37,397 bases of DNA from a bacterium (lineage in GTDB: Bacteria; Patescibacteriota; Minisyncoccia; Moranbacterales; DUUL01): positions 1 through 37,397 of the forward strand of contig JABGXP010000006.1 of NCBI GenBank assembly GCA_018675685.1, in the 5' to 3' direction. Shown here in pieces: positions 7,322 through 13,407 of the stretch; position 1 is the first letter of the stretch, and each line of letters begins with the position of its first letter. The position numbers and the translations under genes were made by a program. Under the pieces are notes generated by a model. That model saw only the letters and a program-made list of their open reading frames with translations, did not search any database and was not told the DNA's origin.

Positions 7322-8216
7322 AATGTTTTTATTTTTAATACTTATTGCTTTAGGATTTTTTTCCTTTCATATCTTCATTAGCGATAGAGTGAATCGGGAA
7401 GAAGTAAAGGATTCAAAATTTGAATATAATAGAGAAATAGGGGTTGATTCAAGCGAAAAAGAGGTGAAATATTTAGAGGATAACTTTTCTTTGAGCTCAG
7501 TTTTGGAAGAGGAGGGAAGTATGCCTGATAGTAAGAGTCGGAATTGGTGGCTTAATTCTGGAGCTATGTTAACAATTAGCAATGGTACAGGGAAGACAAT
7601 CCACGGCGAATTGAAAAATGAAGACAGCTGGCGTCAGGAATATGAAGATTATAACTCTAGTGAAACCGACAAGGGCTACCACCCGCAAAATATATTTAGA
7701 CTAATAACCAAGTCTAAATGGTCTAGGTTTAATCAAGAGGCTTATTTCAAGATAAACAGGTATATCTTAAGTAAAGATAAGCACAGAAGTGCTTCTAATG
7801 GAATTTTGCTTTTTTGCAGATATAAAGACTCGGATAATCTTTATTATGCAGGTTTGCGTGTTGATGGTGCTGTAGTTGTAAAGAAGAAATATCAGGGAAC
7901 CTATTCTCAATTGGGGTATAAAAAGGTATTTGAAGGGAGTTATAACAGGTTCAACCAGCCAAATCTGTTACCAATCAACACTTGGTTGGGGGTTAGGGTG
8001 GAGATAGATGATATCTCGAAAGAAGAAATTTCTCTTAAGGTTTCTATTAAAAAAGAGAAAGGTAGTGATTGGGAGCAGGTCTTGAATGTGATTGATAGAG
8101 ATTCTGTCGAGAATAAATTAATAAAAGGAGAAGGGTTTGCAGGAATTAGGACGGATTTTATGGATGTAGAATTCGATAATTATAGAATTGAAGAAAAGAG
8201 GTATGGGTCACAATGA
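7308..8216 (+). CDS. Membrane-anchored lectin-like (concanavalin-A-fold) protein (302 aa)
   Basis: One N-terminal hydrophobic helix (about 5-25, FLFLILIALGFFSFHIF) anchors or exports the protein. A charged linker to about residue 80 and a beta-rich domain (about 85-298) follow. The tail of that domain has features seen in laminin-G/DUF1080-type jelly-roll proteins: ILLFCRYKDSDNLYYAGLRV, then a segment like NTWLGVRVEIDD, and a closing GEGFAGIRTDFMDVEFDN. Such folds bind or cleave glycans; I see no clear catalytic set, so binding is the safer guess. Its position inside a polysaccharide operon, overlapping the lyase/deacetylase by 14 nt and abutting the nucleotidyltransferase, suggests it holds or guides the nascent chain outside the membrane (inference). 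Confidence 0.6.
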   Translation: MQKNRMFLFLILIALGFFSFHIFISDRVNREEVKDSKFEYNREIGVDSSEKEVKYLEDNFSLSSVLEEEGSMPDSKSRNWWLNSGAMLTISNGTGKTIHGELKNEDSWRQEYEDYNSSETDKGYHPQNIFRLITKSKWSRFNQEAYFKINRYILSKDKHRSASNGILLFCRYKDSDNLYYAGLRVDGAVVVKKKYQGTYSQLGYKKVFEGSYNRFNQPNLLPINTWLGVRVEIDDISKEEISLKVSIKKEKGSDWEQVLNVIDRDSVENKLIKGEGFAGIRTDFMDVEFDNYRIEEKRYGSQ

Positions 8217-8217
8217 A

Positions 8218-8955
8218 ATGAATAGGGTTATAGTTTTGGCTGGTGGTAAGGGAAGTAGGATGAATATTTCTTTGCCCAAGGCTTTGGTAGAGGTTGCAGG
8301 AAGAATAATGATTGATAGGGTGATCGATGCTACGAGAAGTATTTGCGCGAAGCCTATCGTAGTAATTGGACACCAAGGCGAAGAAATAAAGCATCATCTG
8401 GGAGAGTCTGTCGAGTATGTTTGGCAGAAAAAACAACTGGGAACAGGACACGCAATCGAAAGTGCTAAAGATTTAAAGGATTGGGAGTTCTGCGATAATA
8501 TTGTTGTTGTTCCAGGTGATCATCCTTTAGTATCAAAAAAAACCATCAAGAATCTTATAGAGAAAAGGAACTATACTGATTCCAGTATAGTACTCGCTAC
8601 TGTCTCAGTTCCTAACTTCGAAGGTGAATATTCAAGTTTTTATAATTGTGGAAGGATTATAAGAAATCAAAACGGGGGAGTGGATTCAATTGTTGAATTG
8701 AAAGATGCTAATGAAAAAGAGCGCAGAATAAAAGAAGTTAATGTTAGTTTTTATTGTTTTAAATCTGATTGGCTTTGGCTGAATATAAGTGAATTAGGAA
8801 ATATGAATGCGTCAAAGGAATATTATATTACAGATCTTATTGAGTTGGCGAGAGAAGGAAATGATTTAGTTACAGCGATTAAATTGGATGATTTTAAGGA
8901 GGGTCTGGGTGTTAATACATTAGAACAAAAGGAGTTTATAGACAGTTTATTGTAG
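8218..8955 (+). CDS. GlmU-type sugar-nucleotide pyrophosphorylase, uridyltransferase domain only (245 aa)
   Basis: The product has the nucleotidyltransferase signature VIVLAGGKGSRM at 4-15 and the substrate loop SLPKALVEVAG at 18-28. It also has KQLGTGHAI at 72-80, typical of UDP-GlcNAc pyrophosphorylases, and PGDHPL at 99-104. Near the end are IVELKDA (158-164) and EYYITDLI (201-208). It lacks the left-handed beta-helix acetyltransferase half of GlmU. It would join UTP (or another NTP) and a sugar-1-phosphate, probably GlcNAc-1-P, in the cytoplasm and so feed the synthase of this operon (inference). I chose the ATG at 8218 because family members begin a few residues before the loop; ATG 8203 and TTG 8188 are alternatives that overlap the gene before. 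A long stem at 8955-9008 follows it. Confidence 0.75.
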   Translation: MNRVIVLAGGKGSRMNISLPKALVEVAGRIMIDRVIDATRSICAKPIVVIGHQGEEIKHHLGESVEYVWQKKQLGTGHAIESAKDLKDWEFCDNIVVVPGDHPLVSKKTIKNLIEKRNYTDSSIVLATVSVPNFEGEYSSFYNCGRIIRNQNGGVDSIVELKDANEKERRIKEVNVSFYCFKSDWLWLNISELGNMNASKEYYITDLIELAREGNDLVTAIKLDDFKEGLGVNTLEQKEFIDSLL

Positions 8956-9008
8956 ATAAAGCTATCTACAAAGACTTCTTATGGGAGTTTTTGTATAGTA
9001 GCTTTATC
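8955..9008. repeat. Long imperfect stem-loop between two operon genes
   Basis: GATAAAGCTA at 8955-8964 pairs with 8999-9008 (10/10), and TACAAA 8967-8972 pairs with TTTGTA 8990-8995. No T-run follows on either strand. A processing or stabilising mRNA hairpin that separates expression of the last operon gene is more likely than a terminator. Confidence 0.5.
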
Positions 9009-9041
9009 AACCAACCAATATTAGTCAAAGGGAGATTTTAA

Positions 9042-9824
9042 ATGCAGAAAGTGATTTTTTTCATTCCAGTGTTTAATGAAGCAGAAAGACTGGGCAGTGT
9101 TTTAAGCAGATTGCCCAAAAAGGTACTTGATTATGAAACAGAAATTGTCATTGTAGATGATTGCTCTTCTGATCATAGTGTTCAGATAGCCTCAGACTTT
9201 ACAAGGCACGTGGTAGTTTTGTCAGAAAATAGAGGTGTTGGAGTTGCAACGAAAGTCGGTTTCGAGTATATTGTCGATAATTTTAGTGACGGATATATAG
9301 TTAAGCTTGATGGTGATGGTCAGCACGAATTGAACTTTATACCAGAAATTGTTAGGAGATTGAAAGTTAACGACATAGTGGTTTGTTCAAGATTTCATCC
9401 ATCTTCAGATCAGACAAACACTCCTGTAGATAGAATCTTATTAAATATGATATTTACAGAGATGCTGAAGAAGATTACGGGATGGGATTTGACTGATGTG
9501 AGGAGTGGTTTTATGGGTTTAAGATTTGCTGGAGTTAAATCGATTGCCTCTAGTATGATTGTAGAGAGGTATGGAATTCCTATGGAAATTCTCTTGAGAC
9601 TATGGCATAACAATCCCTCAGCTGTTGTTTATGAAATACCTCACCCAGCTATTTACGGAGGAGATATCTCTAAAAAGCTTAGAAATAAGTATAGTTCTGA
9701 GAAAATAAACGATAAGAGCGATCGTTTGCAGGTTGCCTATTCCGCTTTATTAAAGGTGATTGAGAGTTTAAAGGTCCCGAGGGAAAGGATACTGAAAATA
9801 AATGGTTTTCGTATGGTTGCTTAG
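9042..9824 (+). CDS. Family-2 glycosyltransferase, dolichol-phosphate-mannose-synthase-like (260 aa)
   Basis: A soluble GT-A glycosyltransferase. The start, FFIPVFNEAERLGSVL (6-21), IVIVDDCSSDH (35-45), NRGVGVATKVGF (63-74) and KLDGDGQHE (88-96) are the classic landmarks of the DPM1/ArnC-like branch of GT2, with Asp90 and Asp92 placed for the metal-bound donor. No membrane helix is present, unlike many ArnC-type proteins. Such enzymes move one sugar onto a polyprenyl phosphate or start a glycan. The Shine-Dalgarno sequence AAAGGGAG precedes the ATG by about 7 nt. It ends the synthase operon, with a clean terminator at 9842-9878. It may instead act on another glycan, since it is separated from the core operon by 86 nt and a stem-loop. 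Confidence 0.8.
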   Translation: MQKVIFFIPVFNEAERLGSVLSRLPKKVLDYETEIVIVDDCSSDHSVQIASDFTRHVVVLSENRGVGVATKVGFEYIVDNFSDGYIVKLDGDGQHELNFIPEIVRRLKVNDIVVCSRFHPSSDQTNTPVDRILLNMIFTEMLKKITGWDLTDVRSGFMGLRFAGVKSIASSMIVERYGIPMEILLRLWHNNPSAVVYEIPHPAIYGGDISKKLRNKYSSEKINDKSDRLQVAYSALLKVIESLKVPRERILKINGFRMVA

Positions 9825-9841
9825 ATTGTGTAGGGAGGGGT

Positions 9842-9878
9842 AGAGTAAGGAATTAAAATATTCCTTACTCTTCTCTTT
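9842..9878 (+). terminator. Intrinsic terminator of the synthase operon
   Basis: AGAGTAAGGAAT (9842-9853) pairs with ATTCCTTACTCT (9860-9871), followed by TCTCTTT. Confidence 0.8.
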
Positions 9879-9909
9879 AGAATATTTTTAAGGTGTTAGT
9901 TTAAGATAT

Positions 9910-10026
9910 ATGTCAAAAGGGAAAACAAAAAAACGTGATATCAAAAAGAAAAAAAGGAAGCTTCGGAAAAAATTTGATAAAACAGAGAACAAAAGGACTA
10001 TTTGGGAAATACTAGTTTCTGAGTAA
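9910..10026 (+). CDS. Tiny very basic protein (38 aa), uncertain
   Basis: ATG 9910 to TAA 10024-10026 gives 38 residues. The first 28 are almost all Lys, Arg and polar residues (SKGKTKKRDIKKKKRKLRKK), then WEILVSE. The composition resembles small ribosome- or nucleic-acid-binding proteins, but no family is recognised and A-rich DNA encodes such runs by chance. AAGGTG lies about 18 nt before the ATG, too far for a normal ribosome site. It follows a terminator and stands alone, so it would need its own promoter, which I do not see. Confidence 0.3.
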   Translation: MSKGKTKKRDIKKKKRKLRKKFDKTENKRTIWEILVSE

Positions 10027-10145
10027 AGATGATTATATTTTTATTTCTATAGATAGCTTTTAATTTTGTGTATAATGCTAATTATGGTTATAGTTTTGTA
10101 GTCGAAAGAGGCTTGTGTATCAAGGTTAATTAAATTTTAGAGGAG

Positions 10146-10310
10146 TTGAATTAATAAACTGAATCTGATATTGTGAGGGAGTTTAATTCATCCCGATTTT
10201 CAAGGAAAAAAGTTTGAACATCGTGCAGTATGTCCCGCATACTGAACTCTAATTTCTATAGTTTGAGTTTTTTGTTACAGTAAAAGGAGACAAAGTTAAG
10301 ATAGGTATAA
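10146..10310 (+). promoter_or_regulatory. Structured 5' region before the PD-(D/E)XK-like gene, with repeat copy A
   Basis: The 290 nt between the tiny basic ORF and the gene at 10320 hold several structures. A hairpin pairs TGAATTA near 10150 with TAATTCA near 10185. Repeat copy A covers 10216-10241, and its end forms CAGTATG/CATACTG (10226-10232 with 10238-10244, loop TCCCG). A weak AACTC/GAGTT stem then runs into TTTTTT near 10275. An ATG inside copy A (10230) opens a 17-codon frame starting MSRI. TATAAT at 10071-10076 may be the -10 box. It could be an attenuator or leader; the ligand, if any, is unknown. Confidence 0.4.
10216..10241 (+). repeat. 26-nt direct repeat, copy A
   Basis: GAACATCGTGCAGTATGTCC followed by CGCATA. 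It matches the copy at 11255-11280 at 24 of 26 positions. The two copies lie 1039 nt apart on either side of the gene at 10320-11210. Confidence 0.75.
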
Positions 10311-10319
10311 AGAAAAAAG

Positions 10320-11210
10320 ATGAACCCTTGTTACCCACAGAAGTTAATAACAGAAGAGTCAAGTATAGAAGAGGAGTTTTTTAAAATTGGGAAACTTCTA
10401 GGCGATAAGAAAATATTGGTTTTGGAAATATTCAATCTGCTTCCAGAAGAAATCAAACGAGCAACTGTTCTCAGGGATCATCTTGCAAAGAGAATGCTTT
10501 ATGAATTTGGTAAGCCGTTGACGACGAGCTCATCAAGCTACCATTGTTTTGGTGGAAATCAAAATCTTGAGATTAAGAATTTATATTTGGCAATAAGAGC
10601 CGCTAAAAGTCGGTTAAATCCTTCAGATGCTGAAAAATTCATAAGAAGTATTAGTGATCCAAATAATCATCAAGATTTTCTTTTTGAAATGAGACCAGTT
10701 ATTTATTTAAAAAAGGGATTAAACCCAAAGTACGAAAGTGAAAGCAATTGTGCTCAAAATAAGAACGTAGACTGGGAAGTCGGAGGTGGTGAATATACTA
10801 TTTTATTAGAGGTTAAAAATAGAATTGGAAGTACAGCTGAACATCTGGAATACATTGACAAGATGCTATCTGAACTAAGTTCTGGGGTTGATCCTGAGAA
10901 TATTGCGCCCCCAGAAGCTCCAAACTCAGAAAAGCTATTTAAAAGCATAGAATATAAATTTAATAATCAAGAAAACACGAATGTTCTTCAAGGAGCGTGG
11001 ATCAACACGGGGATGAAAGAAGATAAAAAGAGCTTGCACTCTTGCTTTAAAGCTTTGGATAAAAGGAAAATCCAATTTGCTATCATTGCTGGATGGGGAA
11101 AAAGGGCTTATATTCTTTCAGTGAATGAGGCTTGCAAAAAAACCATTCTTGAATATTTTGACTTAATCGAGTCAAGTGACTTGATTTCTTTCGATGGTGC
11201 TAAGACTTAG
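10320..11210 (+). CDS. Hypothetical protein with a PD-(D/E)XK nuclease-like motif (296 aa)
   Basis: No named family is recognised. Residues about 148-170 carry a pattern typical of PD-(D/E)XK nucleases: Asp151 in VDWEV, a short beta turn (GGGEY), then ILLEVKNR with Glu164 and Lys166 in the E-x-K position. The N-terminal 130 residues look helical and the C-terminal part contains IQFAIIAGWGKRAYIL, a likely core strand. If active, it would cut or bind nucleic acid with Mg2+ (family knowledge). It is a single gene, preceded and followed by near-identical 26-nt elements, which fits a recently moved or cassette-like gene, or two genes under one shared control signal. The AAAGGAG near 10283 is about 30 nt too far upstream of the ATG; an in-frame stop just before ATG 10320 rules out a longer start. 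Confidence 0.6.
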   Translation: MNPCYPQKLITEESSIEEEFFKIGKLLGDKKILVLEIFNLLPEEIKRATVLRDHLAKRMLYEFGKPLTTSSSSYHCFGGNQNLEIKNLYLAIRAAKSRLNPSDAEKFIRSISDPNNHQDFLFEMRPVIYLKKGLNPKYESESNCAQNKNVDWEVGGGEYTILLEVKNRIGSTAEHLEYIDKMLSELSSGVDPENIAPPEAPNSEKLFKSIEYKFNNQENTNVLQGAWINTGMKEDKKSLHSCFKALDKRKIQFAIIAGWGKRAYILSVNEACKKTILEYFDLIESSDLISFDGAKT

Positions 11211-11254
11211 CAATAACTGGTCAGTGCAAATCTTGTTTCCCATAAAGAATCTTC

Positions 11255-11280
11255 GAACATCGTTCAATATGTCCCGCATA
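11255..11280 (+). repeat. 26-nt direct repeat, copy B
   Basis: It differs from the copy at 10216-10241 only at 11264 and 11267. It directly abuts the terminator at 11281-11312. As in copy A, its ATG (11269) opens a short frame starting MSRI, here 20 codons running through the terminator hairpin. Confidence 0.75.
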
Positions 11281-11312
11281 AAAAAACAATATTCTTTGGA
11301 ATATTGTTTTTT
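11281..11312 (+). terminator. Intrinsic terminator after the PD-(D/E)XK-like gene
   Basis: A 14-bp stem (11281-11294 with 11299-11312) has the loop TTTG and ends in T6. AAAGAAT near 11244 can pair with ATTCTTT inside the hairpin, a possible antiterminator. Confidence 0.8.
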
Positions 11313-11353
11313 GTTTGAAAAAAGTTTTTAAGGTGCTTAAATGTGTTTTGACA

Positions 11354-11382
11354 TTGATGATTTGTGAGAATAATGGTATAGT
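11354..11382 (+). promoter_or_regulatory. Promoter of the 259-aa gene
   Basis: TTGATG (11354-11359), a 17-nt spacer and an extended -10, TGG-TATAGT (TATAGT 11377-11382). A TTGACA lies at 11348-11353 but is spaced 23 nt from that -10. Confidence 0.6.
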
Positions 11383-11448
11383 AACAAGTTACTAAAAGGA
11401 GTTTTTTGAAAAAGAAAGATAAACCTATAAATTTAGGGGAGACTAAAG

Positions 11449-12228
11449 ATGGAAACGAAGACCAAGGAGAAGTCCAAGGCGCTTTACAAACCAACTGAAC
11501 TATTGCCCATGGGTCAGAAGATCTATGATTTTTGTCAGGAGTTCCCGATGGTAGCTTTCAATGCCCCTGCTGAGCATCAAGAAGAATTCAGAGAGAAGTT
11601 TGCCGAAGAGATAGCAGACACGGAACTTGATCACAGCAGGTATCTGCAAATGAGTGGTGGTTTTTTCTATGGAAACAAGCCAATAAATGATTTTCTCGAA
11701 AAAATCGAAGAAGGCACTTTTCTGTTGCTCTCTATAATGGGTAGAAAAGATCTTGTGACTGTTGTGGCTAACGTAGGAGCTTTTTATTCTGACAATGACA
11801 TCCCGAAGAGCTGTCGGGTAGATTTTCACAAAACCAGAGGATTCAAGAAACATATTGGTGGAGTTCATGTTTGGTCAGGCCATATTCTGGCTGTGGCTGT
11901 CGCGGATGGTCTTCAAAAAGAAATGTCTATCTTAGATCCAGATGCTGAGATTTTCCTTGCGAAGGCCAGGAAATACGCTGTTAAGCCTGAGCGATACTAC
12001 CAGTTAAATTTTCGGATTGAAGTAGCTGCGGCCGATTATTGTTTTAAAACCTTAAAGGGTGGAAAATTCACTGATAATCAAATTTTTCGGGTTGTGGAAG
12101 TTCGGGGCAAAAAAGTAATTTGTCCCGGAACGGAAGCTGAAATCTATCCAGGGTTGCTTATTGACCATCACTCTTTGGAAGCTCTGTCTAAACAAGGAGA
12201 GGTTATCTATCAAAAAAGAAGGCCATGA
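11449..12228 (+). CDS. Hypothetical soluble protein (259 aa)
   Basis: I do not recognise this protein. It has no signal peptide or membrane segment. The N-terminus is charged and helical (first 60 residues, several E/K pairs), followed by a mixed alpha/beta core. Segments likely to be conserved are MSGGFFYGN (about 68-76), HIGGVHVWSGHILAVAVADG (about 136-155) and the C-terminal beta-rich region with VVEVRGKKVICPG. The gene is transcribed alone from the promoter at 11354-11382 and closed by a perfect 38-nt palindromic terminator at 12251-12288. A Shine-Dalgarno sequence, GGGGAG, lies about 8 nt before the ATG. GC content and codon choice are richer than in the flanking hypothetical genes, suggesting a well-expressed housekeeping or conserved function (inference). 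Confidence 0.75.
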   Translation: METKTKEKSKALYKPTELLPMGQKIYDFCQEFPMVAFNAPAEHQEEFREKFAEEIADTELDHSRYLQMSGGFFYGNKPINDFLEKIEEGTFLLLSIMGRKDLVTVVANVGAFYSDNDIPKSCRVDFHKTRGFKKHIGGVHVWSGHILAVAVADGLQKEMSILDPDAEIFLAKARKYAVKPERYYQLNFRIEVAAADYCFKTLKGGKFTDNQIFRVVEVRGKKVICPGTEAEIYPGLLIDHHSLEALSKQGEVIYQKRRP

Positions 12229-12250
12229 TTATCCCAGGACTTATCAAAGT

Positions 12251-12288
12251 TAAAAAGGCTTGATGTAAATTTACATCAAGCCTTTTTA
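12251..12288 (+). terminator. Perfect palindromic terminator
   Basis: A 19-bp perfect inverted repeat (TAAAAAGGCTTGATGTAAA and its complement) with T5 in the 3' arm. Confidence 0.85.
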
Positions 12289-12342
12289 GTTTGGTTTTAA
12301 GTTTAATTTTTTATGGGTAGTATGCTACAATAAAGCCATCCC

Positions 12343-12378
12343 TAGAGTCCTCTATAGAGGACTCCATAGAGGACTCTA
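12343..12378 (+). promoter_or_regulatory. Three-half-site operator of the AbrB-like gene
   Basis: A perfect 20-bp palindrome, GAGTCCTCTATAGAGGACTC (12345-12364), is followed after CA by another TAGAGGACTCTA (12367-12378). That is one inverted and two direct copies of TAGAGGACTC. It lies 18 nt before the small gene's ATG, downstream of a possible -10 box TACAAT (12326-12331). Autoregulation by the AbrB-like protein is the simple guess; a structured RNA leader is possible too. Confidence 0.6.
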
Positions 12379-12395
12379 AAAAATAAAGCAGAAAA

Positions 12396-12560
12396 ATGGA
12401 AAAAGTTATTCGAAAATTAACAAAAAAGAGTGAGTATAGTTATTACGTGAGTATTCCAAAAGAATTTATTGATAAATACAACTGGAAAGCTAAGCAAAAG
12501 TTGACCATTGAAGATAAGGGTAGGGGAGCTTTAGTGATTAAGGATTGGAGGAAAAGGTAG
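12396..12560 (+). CDS. AbrB/SpoVT-type small DNA-binding protein (54 aa)
   Basis: A 54-residue protein with the swapped-hairpin AbrB pattern: EKVIRKLTKKSEYSYYVSIP, then a helix KEFIDKYNW, then a closing beta hairpin KLTIEDKGRGALVIKDW. The 'Y-x-V-x-I-P-K-E-x-I-x-x-x-x-W' stretch is the most diagnostic. Such proteins dimerise on palindromic DNA and are often transcriptional regulators or antitoxins (family knowledge). No toxin gene lies beside it; the next gene, 35 nt on, is a TsaC/Sua5-like enzyme. The striking three-half-site palindrome at 12343-12378 is a likely target. It is very short, but coding bias, start context and operator all support it. Confidence 0.75.
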   Translation: MEKVIRKLTKKSEYSYYVSIPKEFIDKYNWKAKQKLTIEDKGRGALVIKDWRKR

Positions 12561-12595
12561 AGTGTTCATTTTAAATTTAAAAGAGATTTCAAAAG

Positions 12596-13195
12596 ATGAA
12601 GACAAGAATCGGTGAGATTAAAAAAGTGGTAGAAGTTTTGAAAAATGGTGGCGTGGTTGTTTTGCCAACCGACACAATCTATGGAGTCAGTTGCAGTGCA
12701 TTAAACAAAAATGCAATCGAAAGAGTCTATTCCCTGCGAAAGCGTGATTTGGATAAACCATGCATTATCTTAATCAGTAAGCTCGAGCAACTTGAAGAAT
12801 TTGGCATTGAAATTTCCTCTAGAATGAGAAGTTTTTTTGAAAAAATTTGGCCAGGTAAAGTTTCGGTTATTCTTCCAATTCCAAGCTCGAAACAAGAAGA
12901 GTTTGAATTCTTGCACAGAGGGAAAGGTTCATTGGGCTTCAGATTGCCCAACTTTGAATTGATTGGAAGAGTTATTGACCAAGTGGGACCACTGATTTCA
13001 ACTAGTGCTAATGTTCAAGGTTTTCCATTTGCAAAAAATACCAAAGAGGCAAGGGAATATTTTGGCTCCGAAATCGATTTTTTTCTAGATGTAGGTGAAT
13101 TACGCTCTACTCCCTCAAGTTTAGTTAGTATTACGGAAGATAAACTAGAGATTTTGCGAGAGGGTGAGACCGAATTAAGGAAATTTATTTTTTGA
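12596..13195 (+). CDS. tsaC: L-threonylcarbamoyladenylate synthase, TsaC/Sua5/YrdC family (199 aa)
   Basis: It makes threonylcarbamoyl-AMP from threonine, bicarbonate and ATP, the first step of the t6A37 tRNA modification (family knowledge). Landmarks: a start of GGVVVLPTDTIYGVSCSA (about 18-35) with the conserved PTDTIYG, then RKRDLDKPCIILIS (about 48-61), the 'W-P-G-K-V-S-V-I-L' segment near 88-97, GFRLPNFELI (about 123-132) and PLISTSANVQGFP (about 140-152). The length of 199 aa matches the short TsaC form without the Sua5 C-terminal domain. It follows the AbrB-like gene by 35 nt and is probably cotranscribed with it. No other t6A gene lies in the window. Confidence 0.85.
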   Translation: MKTRIGEIKKVVEVLKNGGVVVLPTDTIYGVSCSALNKNAIERVYSLRKRDLDKPCIILISKLEQLEEFGIEISSRMRSFFEKIWPGKVSVILPIPSSKQEEFEFLHRGKGSLGFRLPNFELIGRVIDQVGPLISTSANVQGFPFAKNTKEAREYFGSEIDFFLDVGELRSTPSSLVSITEDKLEILREGETELRKFIF

Positions 13196-13407
13196 ATATT
13201 TTAAAGCAATTTATTTTTCCTTTCCAGTAGAGGATTTATCCATTGCATTTACGTTTGTATTGTTGTAATATGCTTTAAAGACCATGCCTGGGAGGGTTTG
13301 GTTTTTGTGTACATTTATTTTACAAGGCGAGAAATTTGATTCGAGAATCAACACTTGTTGATTTGACTTTAATGGTAGTAAAAACACTCAAGAAAGGGAG
13401 GACGAAA

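Noticed and set aside
12345-12378. CRISPR repeat or transposon end
   Set aside because: Only three half-sites, no spacers and no target duplication; a regulator operator fits better.
13196-13407. Purine or PyrR-type riboswitch before the permease gene
   Set aside because: No matching conserved core is seen; the stretch shows only a weak TTTAAAGCA/TGCTTTAAA inverted repeat.
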